NCBI GenBank assembly: GCA_020636075.1
Contig: JACJYO010000008.1
Span: 124,001-188,000 of the forward strand
Length of the DNA stretch: 64,000 nucleotides
Direction of reading: 5' to 3'
DNA from: Lewinellaceae bacterium
GTDB taxonomy: Bacteria; Bacteroidota; Bacteroidia; Chitinophagales; Saprospiraceae
Shown here: piece after piece, positions 37,835 to 45,802 of the stretch
How positions within the stretch are numbered: position 1 is the stretch's first letter
Layout of the letters: every line of letters starts with the position of its first letter
Translations under genes and position numbers: made by a program
The notes under the pieces: model-generated
Told to the model about the DNA's origin: nothing
The model's input: only the letters and a program-made list of their open reading frames with translations
The model's database searches: none

Positions 37835-40102
37835 TCAAGGCCGCGCCCCTTCCGTTACCCCTTTCAATTTTTCATCCAAAAACCGTGTCATCAGGTTATA
37901 CAGGTGCAGGCGTGCATTGCCGCCCCGGATCCCGTGGTTGAGGTTAGGGTAAAACATCGTGTCATACTGCTTATTGGCGGCGATCAGGCGGTTGCTCATT
38001 TCAGCACTGTGCTGAAAATGCACATTGTCGTCGGCCAGGCCGTGCACGAGCAGGTAGTTGCCTTTGAGTTGGTCGGCGAAATTGATCGGTGCACTATCGG
38101 AATAGCCCTGTGGGTTTTCCTTTTCGGTGCGCATGTAGCGTTCGGTGTAGATGTTGTCGTACCATTTCCAGTGCGTCACCGGGGCTACGGCGATACCGGC
38201 CTCAAACACATCGTTGCCTTTAAACAGACTAAGCGAGGCCATGTACCCGCCATAACTCCAACCAAAAATGCCGATGCGGGCAGGATCGGTAAAGGGCATT
38301 GCGCCGATGTACTTTGCCGCGGCGATCTGATCGTCCGATTCGTATTTGCCCAGGTCGAGGTACGTCATTTTTTGAAAAGCCTCTCCACGGGCGCCGGTAC
38401 CGCGATTGTCTACACAAGCAACCACATAGCCTTTTTGCGCCAGCATCTGAAACCACCAATAGTTTGCGCCTTTCCAGGCGTCGGTCACCTGTTGGCTGCC
38501 GGGGCCGCCGTAGACAAACATGAGTACGGGTAATTGCTTGCCCTGAAACTGCGGTGCGGTGGGTTTGAGCATCCAGCCGTTGAGCGAGCCACTCCAGGTT
38601 TTGCCATCCGGAGCCGGTGCGTTTTTGATGGGCACGGTGAAAAATTCCAACGGTGCTACGCCACATTCGGCCTGTTGGGACAGCAGTTCGGTGTTTTGTT
38701 CGAGCTGGCGCACGAGGTTGCCGTTCCGGTCGCGTACGCTGTAGCGGGGTGGGGCGTTCAGGGTGGAGTAGGTATCGACAAAATAATCGTGCGTGCTGCT
38801 AAACTGTGCGCTGTGAAACCCGGTTCCGGTGCTTATTTTTTTGCGGCTTTTGCCGTTTAGTTTGACTGAATAAATTTCGCGCTCCATGGGATTTTCAACT
38901 GCTGCCTGGAAATACGCCAGGCCGTTTTTGGCATCCACGCCGTAAAAATCAGTCACCTCCCATTCACCCCGGGTCAGGGCTGCTTTTTCCTGGCCTTCCA
39001 TGTCGTACCGGTACAAGTGCATGAACCCACTTTTTTCACTTTGCCAGATAAAACCCGAGCCGTCGGCCAGAAAAACCGGCTCCTGCAGATCGAGGTAATA
39101 ATCGCTCGATTCTTCCAACATGCGGGTACATGCTCCCGTAGCGGGGTCAGCAAGCAAAAGTGTCAGGTGGTTTTGGTGGCGGTTCAGGCGCGTAAGGCAG
39201 AGGCGCCCATCAGGTGTCCAGGCGATGCGGGGCAGGTATTCGGGGGTGTTGGGGTCATTGGGGTCATTTTGGGGCGTTGGGAGTTTTACCGGAATTGTTT
39301 TGGCGGAAGCCAGGTCGGCGATATGTGCCGTGACGGTGGAATTCGGTTCACCTACTTTCGGGTATTTAAACGTTACCGGCTCGGGATAATCACCACCGCG
39401 GTACATTTCTATGGTATACTCGGGCACCGCCCGTTCGTCGAAGCGCAGGTAGGCGATTTTGCGGCTGTCGGGGCTCCACTCAAAGGCGCGCACCAGGGCA
39501 AATTCCTCTTCGTACACCCAGTCGGAGGCGCCGTTAATGATGGCGTTTTGTGCACCGTCGTTCGTAAGGCGCGCGTTTTTGCCGGAGGCAAGATCAAGGA
39601 CGTACAAATCGTTTTCCAGCACGTAGGCCACTTTATTCCCATCCGGTGAAAAGGTCGGGTAGCGCAGTTTGACCCCACCGTGCAATCGGGTTATTTTTTT
39701 TGACTTCGTGTCAAACACAAAATACGTTGCGCGTTTGCTGTGCCGGTAAATGGCTTCCACATCGCTGGCCAGCAGTATTTTCGACTCGTCGGCACTAAAG
39801 GTGTAATTTTCAAAAGTCCCCGTCCATCCCGGGGCGCTTGCTTCGGGCACCGTTGCGGCATCGAACAACACGGCTGTTTTTTTTCCGCTGCGCAAATCGA
39901 ATTGTTCGATGGCTGCGTCGTTCAGGACGGTGTAATGCGCCCCATCGTTTTGAAAGCGAAAACCGGGCAGTGTTTTCGTTTCAAAAGTATTGTTCGACCA
40001 AATATCTTCAAGCGTGATCGGTTTTTGGGCAGTTAGCGCCATTGCGGGCAAAACAAGCAGCAGGCAATAGCGGACAAAAACAGTAATTGTGTTTTTCATC
40101 AT
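37835..40102 (-). CDS. Dipeptidyl-peptidase IV-like serine peptidase (S9B), secreted
   Basis: This 755-residue prolyl-oligopeptidase family enzyme has a signal peptide (after MMKNTITV, ending LTAQ), an N-terminal beta-propeller of the DPP IV type (about 30-490; GASDWVYEEEFALVRAF contains the double-Glu motif that binds the substrate N-terminus) and a C-terminal alpha/beta-hydrolase. The triad is Ser in GWSYGGYMA (about 617), Asp in LADDNVHF (about 690) and His in NHGIRG (about 719). It should cleave X-Pro/Ala dipeptides in the periplasm or outside. The start at 40102 or the next codon is set by the signal peptide. It diverges from another S9B gene. Confidence 0.93.
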   Translation of the reverse strand: MMKNTITVFVRYCLLLVLPAMALTAQKPITLEDIWSNNTFETKTLPGFRFQNDGAHYTVLNDAAIEQFDLRSGKKTAVLFDAATVPEASAPGWTGTFENYTFSADESKILLASDVEAIYRHSKRATYFVFDTKSKKITRLHGGVKLRYPTFSPDGNKVAYVLENDLYVLDLASGKNARLTNDGAQNAIINGASDWVYEEEFALVRAFEWSPDSRKIAYLRFDERAVPEYTIEMYRGGDYPEPVTFKYPKVGEPNSTVTAHIADLASAKTIPVKLPTPQNDPNDPNTPEYLPRIAWTPDGRLCLTRLNRHQNHLTLLLADPATGACTRMLEESSDYYLDLQEPVFLADGSGFIWQSEKSGFMHLYRYDMEGQEKAALTRGEWEVTDFYGVDAKNGLAYFQAAVENPMEREIYSVKLNGKSRKKISTGTGFHSAQFSSTHDYFVDTYSTLNAPPRYSVRDRNGNLVRQLEQNTELLSQQAECGVAPLEFFTVPIKNAPAPDGKTWSGSLNGWMLKPTAPQFQGKQLPVLMFVYGGPGSQQVTDAWKGANYWWFQMLAQKGYVVACVDNRGTGARGEAFQKMTYLDLGKYESDDQIAAAKYIGAMPFTDPARIGIFGWSYGGYMASLSLFKGNDVFEAGIAVAPVTHWKWYDNIYTERYMRTEKENPQGYSDSAPINFADQLKGNYLLVHGLADDNVHFQHSAEMSNRLIAANKQYDTMFYPNLNHGIRGGNARLHLYNLMTRFLDEKLKGVTEGARP

Positions 40103-40183
40103 GGTAAAGTTCTTCTTGCAATGGGTAAAAATACGCCGCATCGGCGTGACTCCAAGCCGTGTCGGTACGCAATACTTAAAGCC

Positions 40184-40191
40184 TATATTTG
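40184..40191 (+). promoter_or_regulatory. -7 box (TATATTTG) upstream of the second S9 peptidase
   Basis: TATATTTG fits TAnnTTTG in the plus direction, implying a leader of about 175 bases before the GTG at 40375. No TTTG -33 box stands out. Confidence 0.35.
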
Positions 40192-40374
40192 CCAAAATAT
40201 TTATCTCAAGTTGTGACCATGCAATAAAATAGACAAGATTAACCGGAAAAAGCAGGATCAACCGGACTGAGGCCGGTTGATCCTGAAAAATCATGTTGAA
40301 CCTGTCCAAAAATAAAACATTCTGTCCCACAAAGATTGGTCACAACCTGGGTTGTTTTTAAAATCTGCGACGCT

Positions 40375-42555
40375 GTGAAAAAACAATTTGCTCTGCTCTT
40401 TTTTGTTGCCCAGGTTATTTTCTGCCTGCCGGCGCAAGACCTGGTTTGGACTTCCGAAGGTCATTCTTATTGCCAGCAATCTGGCGGTCAGATCGTACGC
40501 GTCGATCTGCCGGGTAACACCGAAACGCCACTGGTCACTGCTGCCCAACTTACCCCGGAAGGTGCTGCTGCGCCACTTCGCCTTCGCCGTTTTTCCTTTT
40601 CTGAAGACGGGCAAAAACTGCTCATTTTCACCAACACCAAACGCGTATGGCGCTACGACACCCGCGGTAACTACTGGGTGCTCGACCTCAAAACTAACGT
40701 TCTCCGCCAATTGGGTAAAGAGCTGCCGGCGTCCTCGCTGATGTTTGCCAAAATTTCGCCCGACGGGCAAAAAGCCGCCTATGTCAGCGAACACAACCTC
40801 TACGTGGAGGACCTCGCCACGGCCACAGTGACCCAACTTACGGAAACGGACGGCAAGCGAAAGCTCATCAACGGCACCTTCGACTGGGTATACGAAGAAG
40901 AGTTCGACTGTCGCGACGGTTTTCGCTGGAGCCCGGATAGCAAGCGTATCGCCTATTGGCAGATCGATGCCGAGCAGATCCGCGATTTTCTGATGATCAA
41001 CACGACCGATTCGATCTATCCCTTCACGGTTCCGGTTGAATACCCCAAAGTGGGCGAGCCACCTTCGCCCTACCGCATTGGCGTGGTCGATATTGCCTAC
41101 GGCAAAACCCAGTGGATGGCTATTCCCGGCGATCCGCGCAATACGTACCTGCCCCGTATGGAATGGGCTGCCAATGCCTCCGAACTGCTCGTGCAACAGC
41201 TGAACCGCAAGCAAAATGAAAGCCGGCTCATGCTTTGCGATGCCGGTACGGGCGCTGTGCGCACGATCTATACCGAAACCGACGAGGCCTGGATCGACCT
41301 GAACGATGATGGCGAAAAGGGCTACTGGGACTGGCTGGATAAGGGTCAGGCGTTTCTCTGGACCAGCGAAAAAGATGGTTGGCGGCATATCTACCGCATT
41401 TCCCGCGATGGGAAAACGGAAACCCTGCTCACGCCGGGCAATTTCGACGTGATCAGTCTGGAACGGATAGACGCTGCCGGGGGCTACCTGTATTTCATGG
41501 CTTCGCCCGACAATGCTACCCAACGGTACCTCTACCGCATCCGGATGAACGGTAAAGATCGCCCCGAGCGACTTTCGCCTGCCGGTCAACAGGGTACGCA
41601 CAGCTACCAGATCGCGCCGGACGCACAATATGCCTTGCATTCTTTTTCCAATTATTACACCCGTCCGCAACGGGAGTGGTTGCGTCTGCCCGGGCATAAG
41701 GCACTCGATGCGAAGGAGGCTATCCCAACCGAGATCGAAAAGCCAGTGGGGAACAATACCGAATTTTTTCAGGTAACCACGGTCGATGGTGTGACCATGG
41801 ACGGCTGGTTGGTTAAGCCCGATAATTTTGATCCGTCCAAAAAGTACCCCATCGTGTTTTACGTGTATTCCGAGCCGGCCGGTGCTACGGTGACCGACCG
41901 CTATGGCATCGGGCGAAACCGGCTTTATGACGGAGACATGGCCAAAGATGGCTACATCTATGCCTCCCTTGATGGCCGTGGTACCCCCGCGCCAAAGGGG
42001 CGCGCCTGGCGGAAAGCCATCTATCGCAAAATCGGCATCGTCAACATTCGCGACCAGGCTATGGGCGCCAAGGCCATGTTTGAGCGTTGGCACTGGATCG
42101 ATACCAGCCGGGTAGCGGTGCATGGCTGGAGCGGCGGCGGTACGGCTACCCTGAATTTGCTGTTTCAATACCCCGAAGTTTACCAAACGGGCATCTCGGT
42201 CGCTGCAGTGGCGAACCAACTGTCGTACGACAATATTTATCAGGAACGTTATATGGGACTTCCGCAGGAAAATCTGGAGGATTTTGTGAACGGTTCACCC
42301 ATTACCCATGCCAAAAATCTGCGTGGCAACCTGCTTTACATTCACGGTACCGGCGACGATAATGTGCACTACCAAAATGCCGAGCTGCTGATCAATGAGT
42401 TGATCAAATACAACAAATATTTTCAGGTGATGCCGTATCCAAACCGCTCGCACAGTATCCGGGAAGGAGAAGGCACATCCCGGCACTTATCGACCATGTT
42501 CACCCGTTTTTTGCGGGAAAATTGCCCGCCGGGCGGGAAACTTACTACCCCTTGA
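40375..42555 (+). CDS. Dipeptidyl-peptidase IV-like serine peptidase (S9B), second copy
   Basis: This 726-residue S9B enzyme has the same layout as its divergent neighbour. It has a signal peptide ending LPAQ, a beta-propeller with GTFDWVYEEEFDCRDGF (double-Glu motif) and a hydrolase domain with Ser in GWSGGG (about 585), Asp in GDDNVHYQ (about 660) and His in RSHSIREG (about 692). The nucleophile elbow reads GWSGGG where GWSYGG is usual, so the Tyr next to Ser is replaced. The start is a GTG that begins the signal peptide (KKQFALLFF). It probably degrades peptides in the envelope alongside the first copy. Confidence 0.92.
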   Translation: MKKQFALLFFVAQVIFCLPAQDLVWTSEGHSYCQQSGGQIVRVDLPGNTETPLVTAAQLTPEGAAAPLRLRRFSFSEDGQKLLIFTNTKRVWRYDTRGNYWVLDLKTNVLRQLGKELPASSLMFAKISPDGQKAAYVSEHNLYVEDLATATVTQLTETDGKRKLINGTFDWVYEEEFDCRDGFRWSPDSKRIAYWQIDAEQIRDFLMINTTDSIYPFTVPVEYPKVGEPPSPYRIGVVDIAYGKTQWMAIPGDPRNTYLPRMEWAANASELLVQQLNRKQNESRLMLCDAGTGAVRTIYTETDEAWIDLNDDGEKGYWDWLDKGQAFLWTSEKDGWRHIYRISRDGKTETLLTPGNFDVISLERIDAAGGYLYFMASPDNATQRYLYRIRMNGKDRPERLSPAGQQGTHSYQIAPDAQYALHSFSNYYTRPQREWLRLPGHKALDAKEAIPTEIEKPVGNNTEFFQVTTVDGVTMDGWLVKPDNFDPSKKYPIVFYVYSEPAGATVTDRYGIGRNRLYDGDMAKDGYIYASLDGRGTPAPKGRAWRKAIYRKIGIVNIRDQAMGAKAMFERWHWIDTSRVAVHGWSGGGTATLNLLFQYPEVYQTGISVAAVANQLSYDNIYQERYMGLPQENLEDFVNGSPITHAKNLRGNLLYIHGTGDDNVHYQNAELLINELIKYNKYFQVMPYPNRSHSIREGEGTSRHLSTMFTRFLRENCPPGGKLTTP

Positions 42556-42565
42556 TGGGCCGGTA

Positions 42566-42654
42566 TTTTTCAAATTTCAAATTTCCAATATGACATTTCA
42601 AATTAATGAAACTTCCCAAATCGGGGTCATCCCTGTTATTTGAAATTTGAAAAG
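42566..42654. repeat. Word-repeat inverted repeat (CAAATTTCAAAT type)
   Basis: Arms 42566-42582 and 42638-42654 match at 16 of 17 positions and are made of repeated CAAATTT words, with further copies on the right side to about 42675. It starts 11 bases after the S9 peptidase stop. Confidence 0.6.
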
Positions 42655-42763
42655 AAAAATTTGAACTTTGAAAAGTTGTACACCACCGCTGCTTGGTTGA
42701 GATCGTGGTTATTCGTTGAAATGCCGTCAGAGGCTGCGCACTAATTTTTAATAAAATACAAGA

Positions 42764-43558
42764 ATGAAGAGACTAAAAACCAGCCTGCTAGCTGTCCTGA
42801 TATGTTTAACCGCAGGTCTTGGGGCCCAATCGCCCTACAAACTTAATCTGGGCAAGGAGATCGTCATTTCGGGCGCCAGTTTGTCTGCTGGGATTATCGG
42901 TACACAATTGCGGGCTAACGTGACGATTTATACCGCTGACCAGCTGGCGGCGCTCGATCCCGGTACGATCAATGCCCTGGACCGCAGCGCCACCGACAAT
43001 TACTCCCTGCGTGCGCACCAGGCCAGCAATGTGTTGTGGCTATCATCTATGGCCGCGCCGGTGTTTTTTTTAGCCGGTAAAGCGCCGAGGAGCCACTTTG
43101 GAACGATTACCGCACTTTGGGGGGAATCGCTCTTGGCGGCCTCCAGTTTGACCTTGCTCACCAAATATGCTGCGCGCCGCACCCGCCCGTTTGTGTACAA
43201 CCCGGCGGTTTCGATCGATAAAAAACAGACTGCCAACGCCCGGGGCTCCTTTTTTTCCGGGCATACTTCCTTGTCGGCGGCGGGCACCTTTTTTGCCGCC
43301 CAGGTTTTTTCCGATTACTATCCCGAAAGTCCGTGGAAGCCAGTGGTCTGGAGTATCGCTGCGGCCATTCCGGCAGCAACCGGTTATTTCAGGGTCAAAG
43401 GCGGCAGGCATTTTCCCACCGATGTAATGGCGGGCTATGCTGTTGGGGCCTTGGTGGGCATTTTTATCCCGCGTTTGCACCGGCGGGCCCGGGCGGATCA
43501 GCGCCTGGGTGTTCAGGTGGGGTTCAACCAGATGGCCATCTCTTGGAATTTGCGATAG
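42764..43558 (+). CDS. PAP2-family phosphatase
   Basis: This 264-residue membrane phosphatase of the type 2 phosphatidic acid phosphatase family has a signal-like N-terminus (ending LGAQ). The three family motifs are K-x6-RP (Lys134 to Pro142, KYAARRTRP), SGH (165-167) and R-x5-H-x3-D (Arg210, His216, Asp220). All catalytic residues are present. Likely substrates are undecaprenyl pyrophosphate or lipid phosphates at the outer face of the membrane; which one cannot be told. The N-terminal 100 residues contain membrane segments rather than an extra domain. Confidence 0.9.
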   Translation: MKRLKTSLLAVLICLTAGLGAQSPYKLNLGKEIVISGASLSAGIIGTQLRANVTIYTADQLAALDPGTINALDRSATDNYSLRAHQASNVLWLSSMAAPVFFLAGKAPRSHFGTITALWGESLLAASSLTLLTKYAARRTRPFVYNPAVSIDKKQTANARGSFFSGHTSLSAAGTFFAAQVFSDYYPESPWKPVVWSIAAAIPAATGYFRVKGGRHFPTDVMAGYAVGALVGIFIPRLHRRARADQRLGVQVGFNQMAISWNLR

Positions 43559-43614
43559 GGGGCGTTTTACAATTTTTTCATTTTCGAAATGACCTTGTGT
43601 TAGTATTAGAAGCT

Positions 43615-44799
43615 TTACCCTAATTTTTGGAGCCCCTCCAAAATCACTGCGCAGGCTTCCCGGATCTCCGCCTCCCCGATTGTCAGCGGCGGCGCAATGC
43701 GCAAACTCTTGTCGTTAAACAAAAACCAGTCGGTGATCACGCCCTGCTCCAGGCAATGCCGGATGACCTGTTGGACAGCAGCTGCACTGCCCAGATCGAC
43801 GGCCAGCCAGAGTCCTGCGCTGCGCACTGCACGAATGGCGGGATGTGCCAGCAATGTGCGGAACAACTTTTCTTTAGCCGGCACCTGCGCGATCAGGTCG
43901 GTTTCCAGCAACTCCTGCAAGGTGGCAAACGCCGCCGCCGCACAAACCGGGTGACCGCCAAAGGTGGTGATGTGTCCCAGTGGCGGATCGACCGACAATA
44001 CCTGCATGATTTCGCGGGGCGCAACAAACGCCCCGATTGGCATGCCGCCGCCAAAACCCTTTGCCAGCAGCAAAATGTCGGGCTGAATGCCGTATTGCTC
44101 AAAAGCGAACAAACTGCCTGTTCGGCCATAGCCTGCCTGAATTTCATCGAGTACGAGCAAGGCGCCTGTTTCGTCGCAGCGGTGGCGCAGGGCCTTTAGC
44201 CATTCCGGGTGCGGGGTATAGATGCCCGATTCGGCCTGCACCGTTTCCACGATCACTGCTGCCACCCGCCGGTCGATCTTTTCCAGGTCGGCGTCACTGT
44301 TGAAGTTGATATGACGGATGCCGGGTAGTAGCGGGTGGTAGGGCAGGGTGAAATCGACCGGCTCCATCAGGCTGGCAGCGCCCTGGGTGCTGCCGTGGTA
44401 AGCGTTGCGGCAGGCGACAATGTCGGGGCGGCCCGTGTAGCGCTTGGCCAGTTTCATGGCGCCCTCGGTGGCTTCCGTGCCGGAATTGACGAGGTACACC
44501 GCGTCGAGACCGGGCAGTTGCGCGGCCAGCAGGGTGGCCAGTTGGACCTGTGGCGCGAGCACGTATTCGCCATAAACCAGTGTGTGCCAGTATCGCTCCA
44601 GCTGTTGCTGCACGGCGGCTTCCACCCGCGGGTGCCGGTGCCCGAGACCGCTGACGCCGATGCCCGCGATCAGGTCGAGGTAGGGCTTGCCGGCGGTGTC
44701 GTACAGGTAAAGTCCGGCCGCCCGTTCGATTTCCAAAGCCAGGGGCGCCGGGGAGGTTTGGGCGAGATGCTTAAGGAACATTTGTCGCGAACTGAGCAT
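43615..44799 (-). CDS. Class III aminotransferase (acetylornithine/ornithine type)
   Basis: This 394-residue PLP enzyme of the acetylornithine/ornithine/GABA aminotransferase group has VNSGTEATEGAMKLA (phosphate cup), Asp218 in VLDEIQAGYGR (cofactor N1 contact), Lys247 in LAKGFGGGMPIGA (Schiff base) and TTFGGHP. Length and motif order match ArgD/RocD, but no arginine or proline gene is adjacent, so the substrate is uncertain. The start at 44799 gives the usual short N-terminal arm. It converges on the PAP2 gene. Confidence 0.9.
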   Translation of the reverse strand: MLSSRQMFLKHLAQTSPAPLALEIERAAGLYLYDTAGKPYLDLIAGIGVSGLGHRHPRVEAAVQQQLERYWHTLVYGEYVLAPQVQLATLLAAQLPGLDAVYLVNSGTEATEGAMKLAKRYTGRPDIVACRNAYHGSTQGAASLMEPVDFTLPYHPLLPGIRHINFNSDADLEKIDRRVAAVIVETVQAESGIYTPHPEWLKALRHRCDETGALLVLDEIQAGYGRTGSLFAFEQYGIQPDILLLAKGFGGGMPIGAFVAPREIMQVLSVDPPLGHITTFGGHPVCAAAAFATLQELLETDLIAQVPAKEKLFRTLLAHPAIRAVRSAGLWLAVDLGSAAAVQQVIRHCLEQGVITDWFLFNDKSLRIAPPLTIGEAEIREACAVILEGLQKLG

Positions 44800-44992
44800 A
44801 TTTAATTTGGATGTAAAGATTTTTGCACGAATATTTGTGGCGTCCTGAACTTGCCGAGCGTCTAAAGATCAAAATGGCTGATTCTCTGTTTAATCATTTA
44901 AATACCTTAGCAACTGCGCCCCGAAGAAACAGCATTTTAATAATTTAAAGGGGAATCAGCCGGTATGGATTATTTACTGTAAGGACTACGTT

Positions 44993-45655
44993 ATGACTGC
45001 TGAATCGTTTATCGCTTACGACATTCCCGCACTGAAAGTAGAGCAAACGGGAAGAGATGCATTTCACGCTTTGAATGATCACCACGTAAAGCACCTGCCC
45101 GTGGTGGATGGACAACGGCTCGTCGGGATCCTCTCCGAAGAAGATATTTTCAACCATAAATTGTACGAACCGATTGCGGAGTACAATCTCGCCATGCCCG
45201 GCCGCTTTGCCGTGCACAGCTCCGATCACTTGTTTGAAGTCATGCGTGTGATGGGCGACAACCGGCTTACGGTGATCCCGGTGGTCGATGATCAGGGGAA
45301 CTACCTGGGCCTGATCGCTCAAAATGACCTGCTGCGCTATTTTGCCAACTCGGCATCGTTCACCGAGCCGGGCGGCGTGTTGGTTTTGGAAATGAACCGC
45401 CGCGATTATTCATTAGCCACTATCGCCCGGATCATCGAGGAGGAAGATGCCAAAATTCTGAGCGCCTTTGTCAGCTCCGAAGCCACCACGGAAATGCTCG
45501 AACTCACCATCAAAATTAACCGCCAGGAGCTCAGCCGGGTAGTTGCGGCGCTCGCCCGTTACGACTATGAAGTGAAAGAATCGTTTGCCGAACTGGACTA
45601 CACCGATTCGCTGCAGGAGCGGTATGACTCGTTGATGAGTTATTTGAATGTGTGA
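44993..45655 (+). CDS. CBS-domain protein with C-terminal ACT-like domain
   Basis: This 220-residue cytoplasmic protein contains two CBS domains (about 5-60, KHLPVVDGQRLVGILSEEDIF; about 70-125, VIPVVDDQGNYLGLIAQNDLL) and a C-terminal ACT-like fold (about 130-205). CBS pairs bind adenine nucleotides or S-adenosyl compounds and usually regulate a partner. No catalytic domain is fused. Similar CBS-ACT (AcuB-type) proteins are common in Bacteroidota. The gene stands alone; the broken ROCO gene follows 147 bases downstream. Confidence 0.85.
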   Translation: MTAESFIAYDIPALKVEQTGRDAFHALNDHHVKHLPVVDGQRLVGILSEEDIFNHKLYEPIAEYNLAMPGRFAVHSSDHLFEVMRVMGDNRLTVIPVVDDQGNYLGLIAQNDLLRYFANSASFTEPGGVLVLEMNRRDYSLATIARIIEEEDAKILSAFVSSEATTEMLELTIKINRQELSRVVAALARYDYEVKESFAELDYTDSLQERYDSLMSYLNV

Positions 45656-45802
45656 TTTGCCGGCAGTGGCGGCCTTCTTTTTCTCGGGGCTTATTATTGG
45701 ACCTGATGTGCATTCCCGTTGTGCCGGCGGGGGCAGCGCGATTTTTCAAAAATGTTCGAACTTCACGGACAGATTTTACCTGTTTTTTCAATCTGATATA
45801 CC

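Noticed and set aside
40291..42219. 642-codon minus-strand frame opposite the second S9 peptidase
   Set aside because: It is a shadow of a gene with a signal peptide, propeller motifs and a full catalytic triad.
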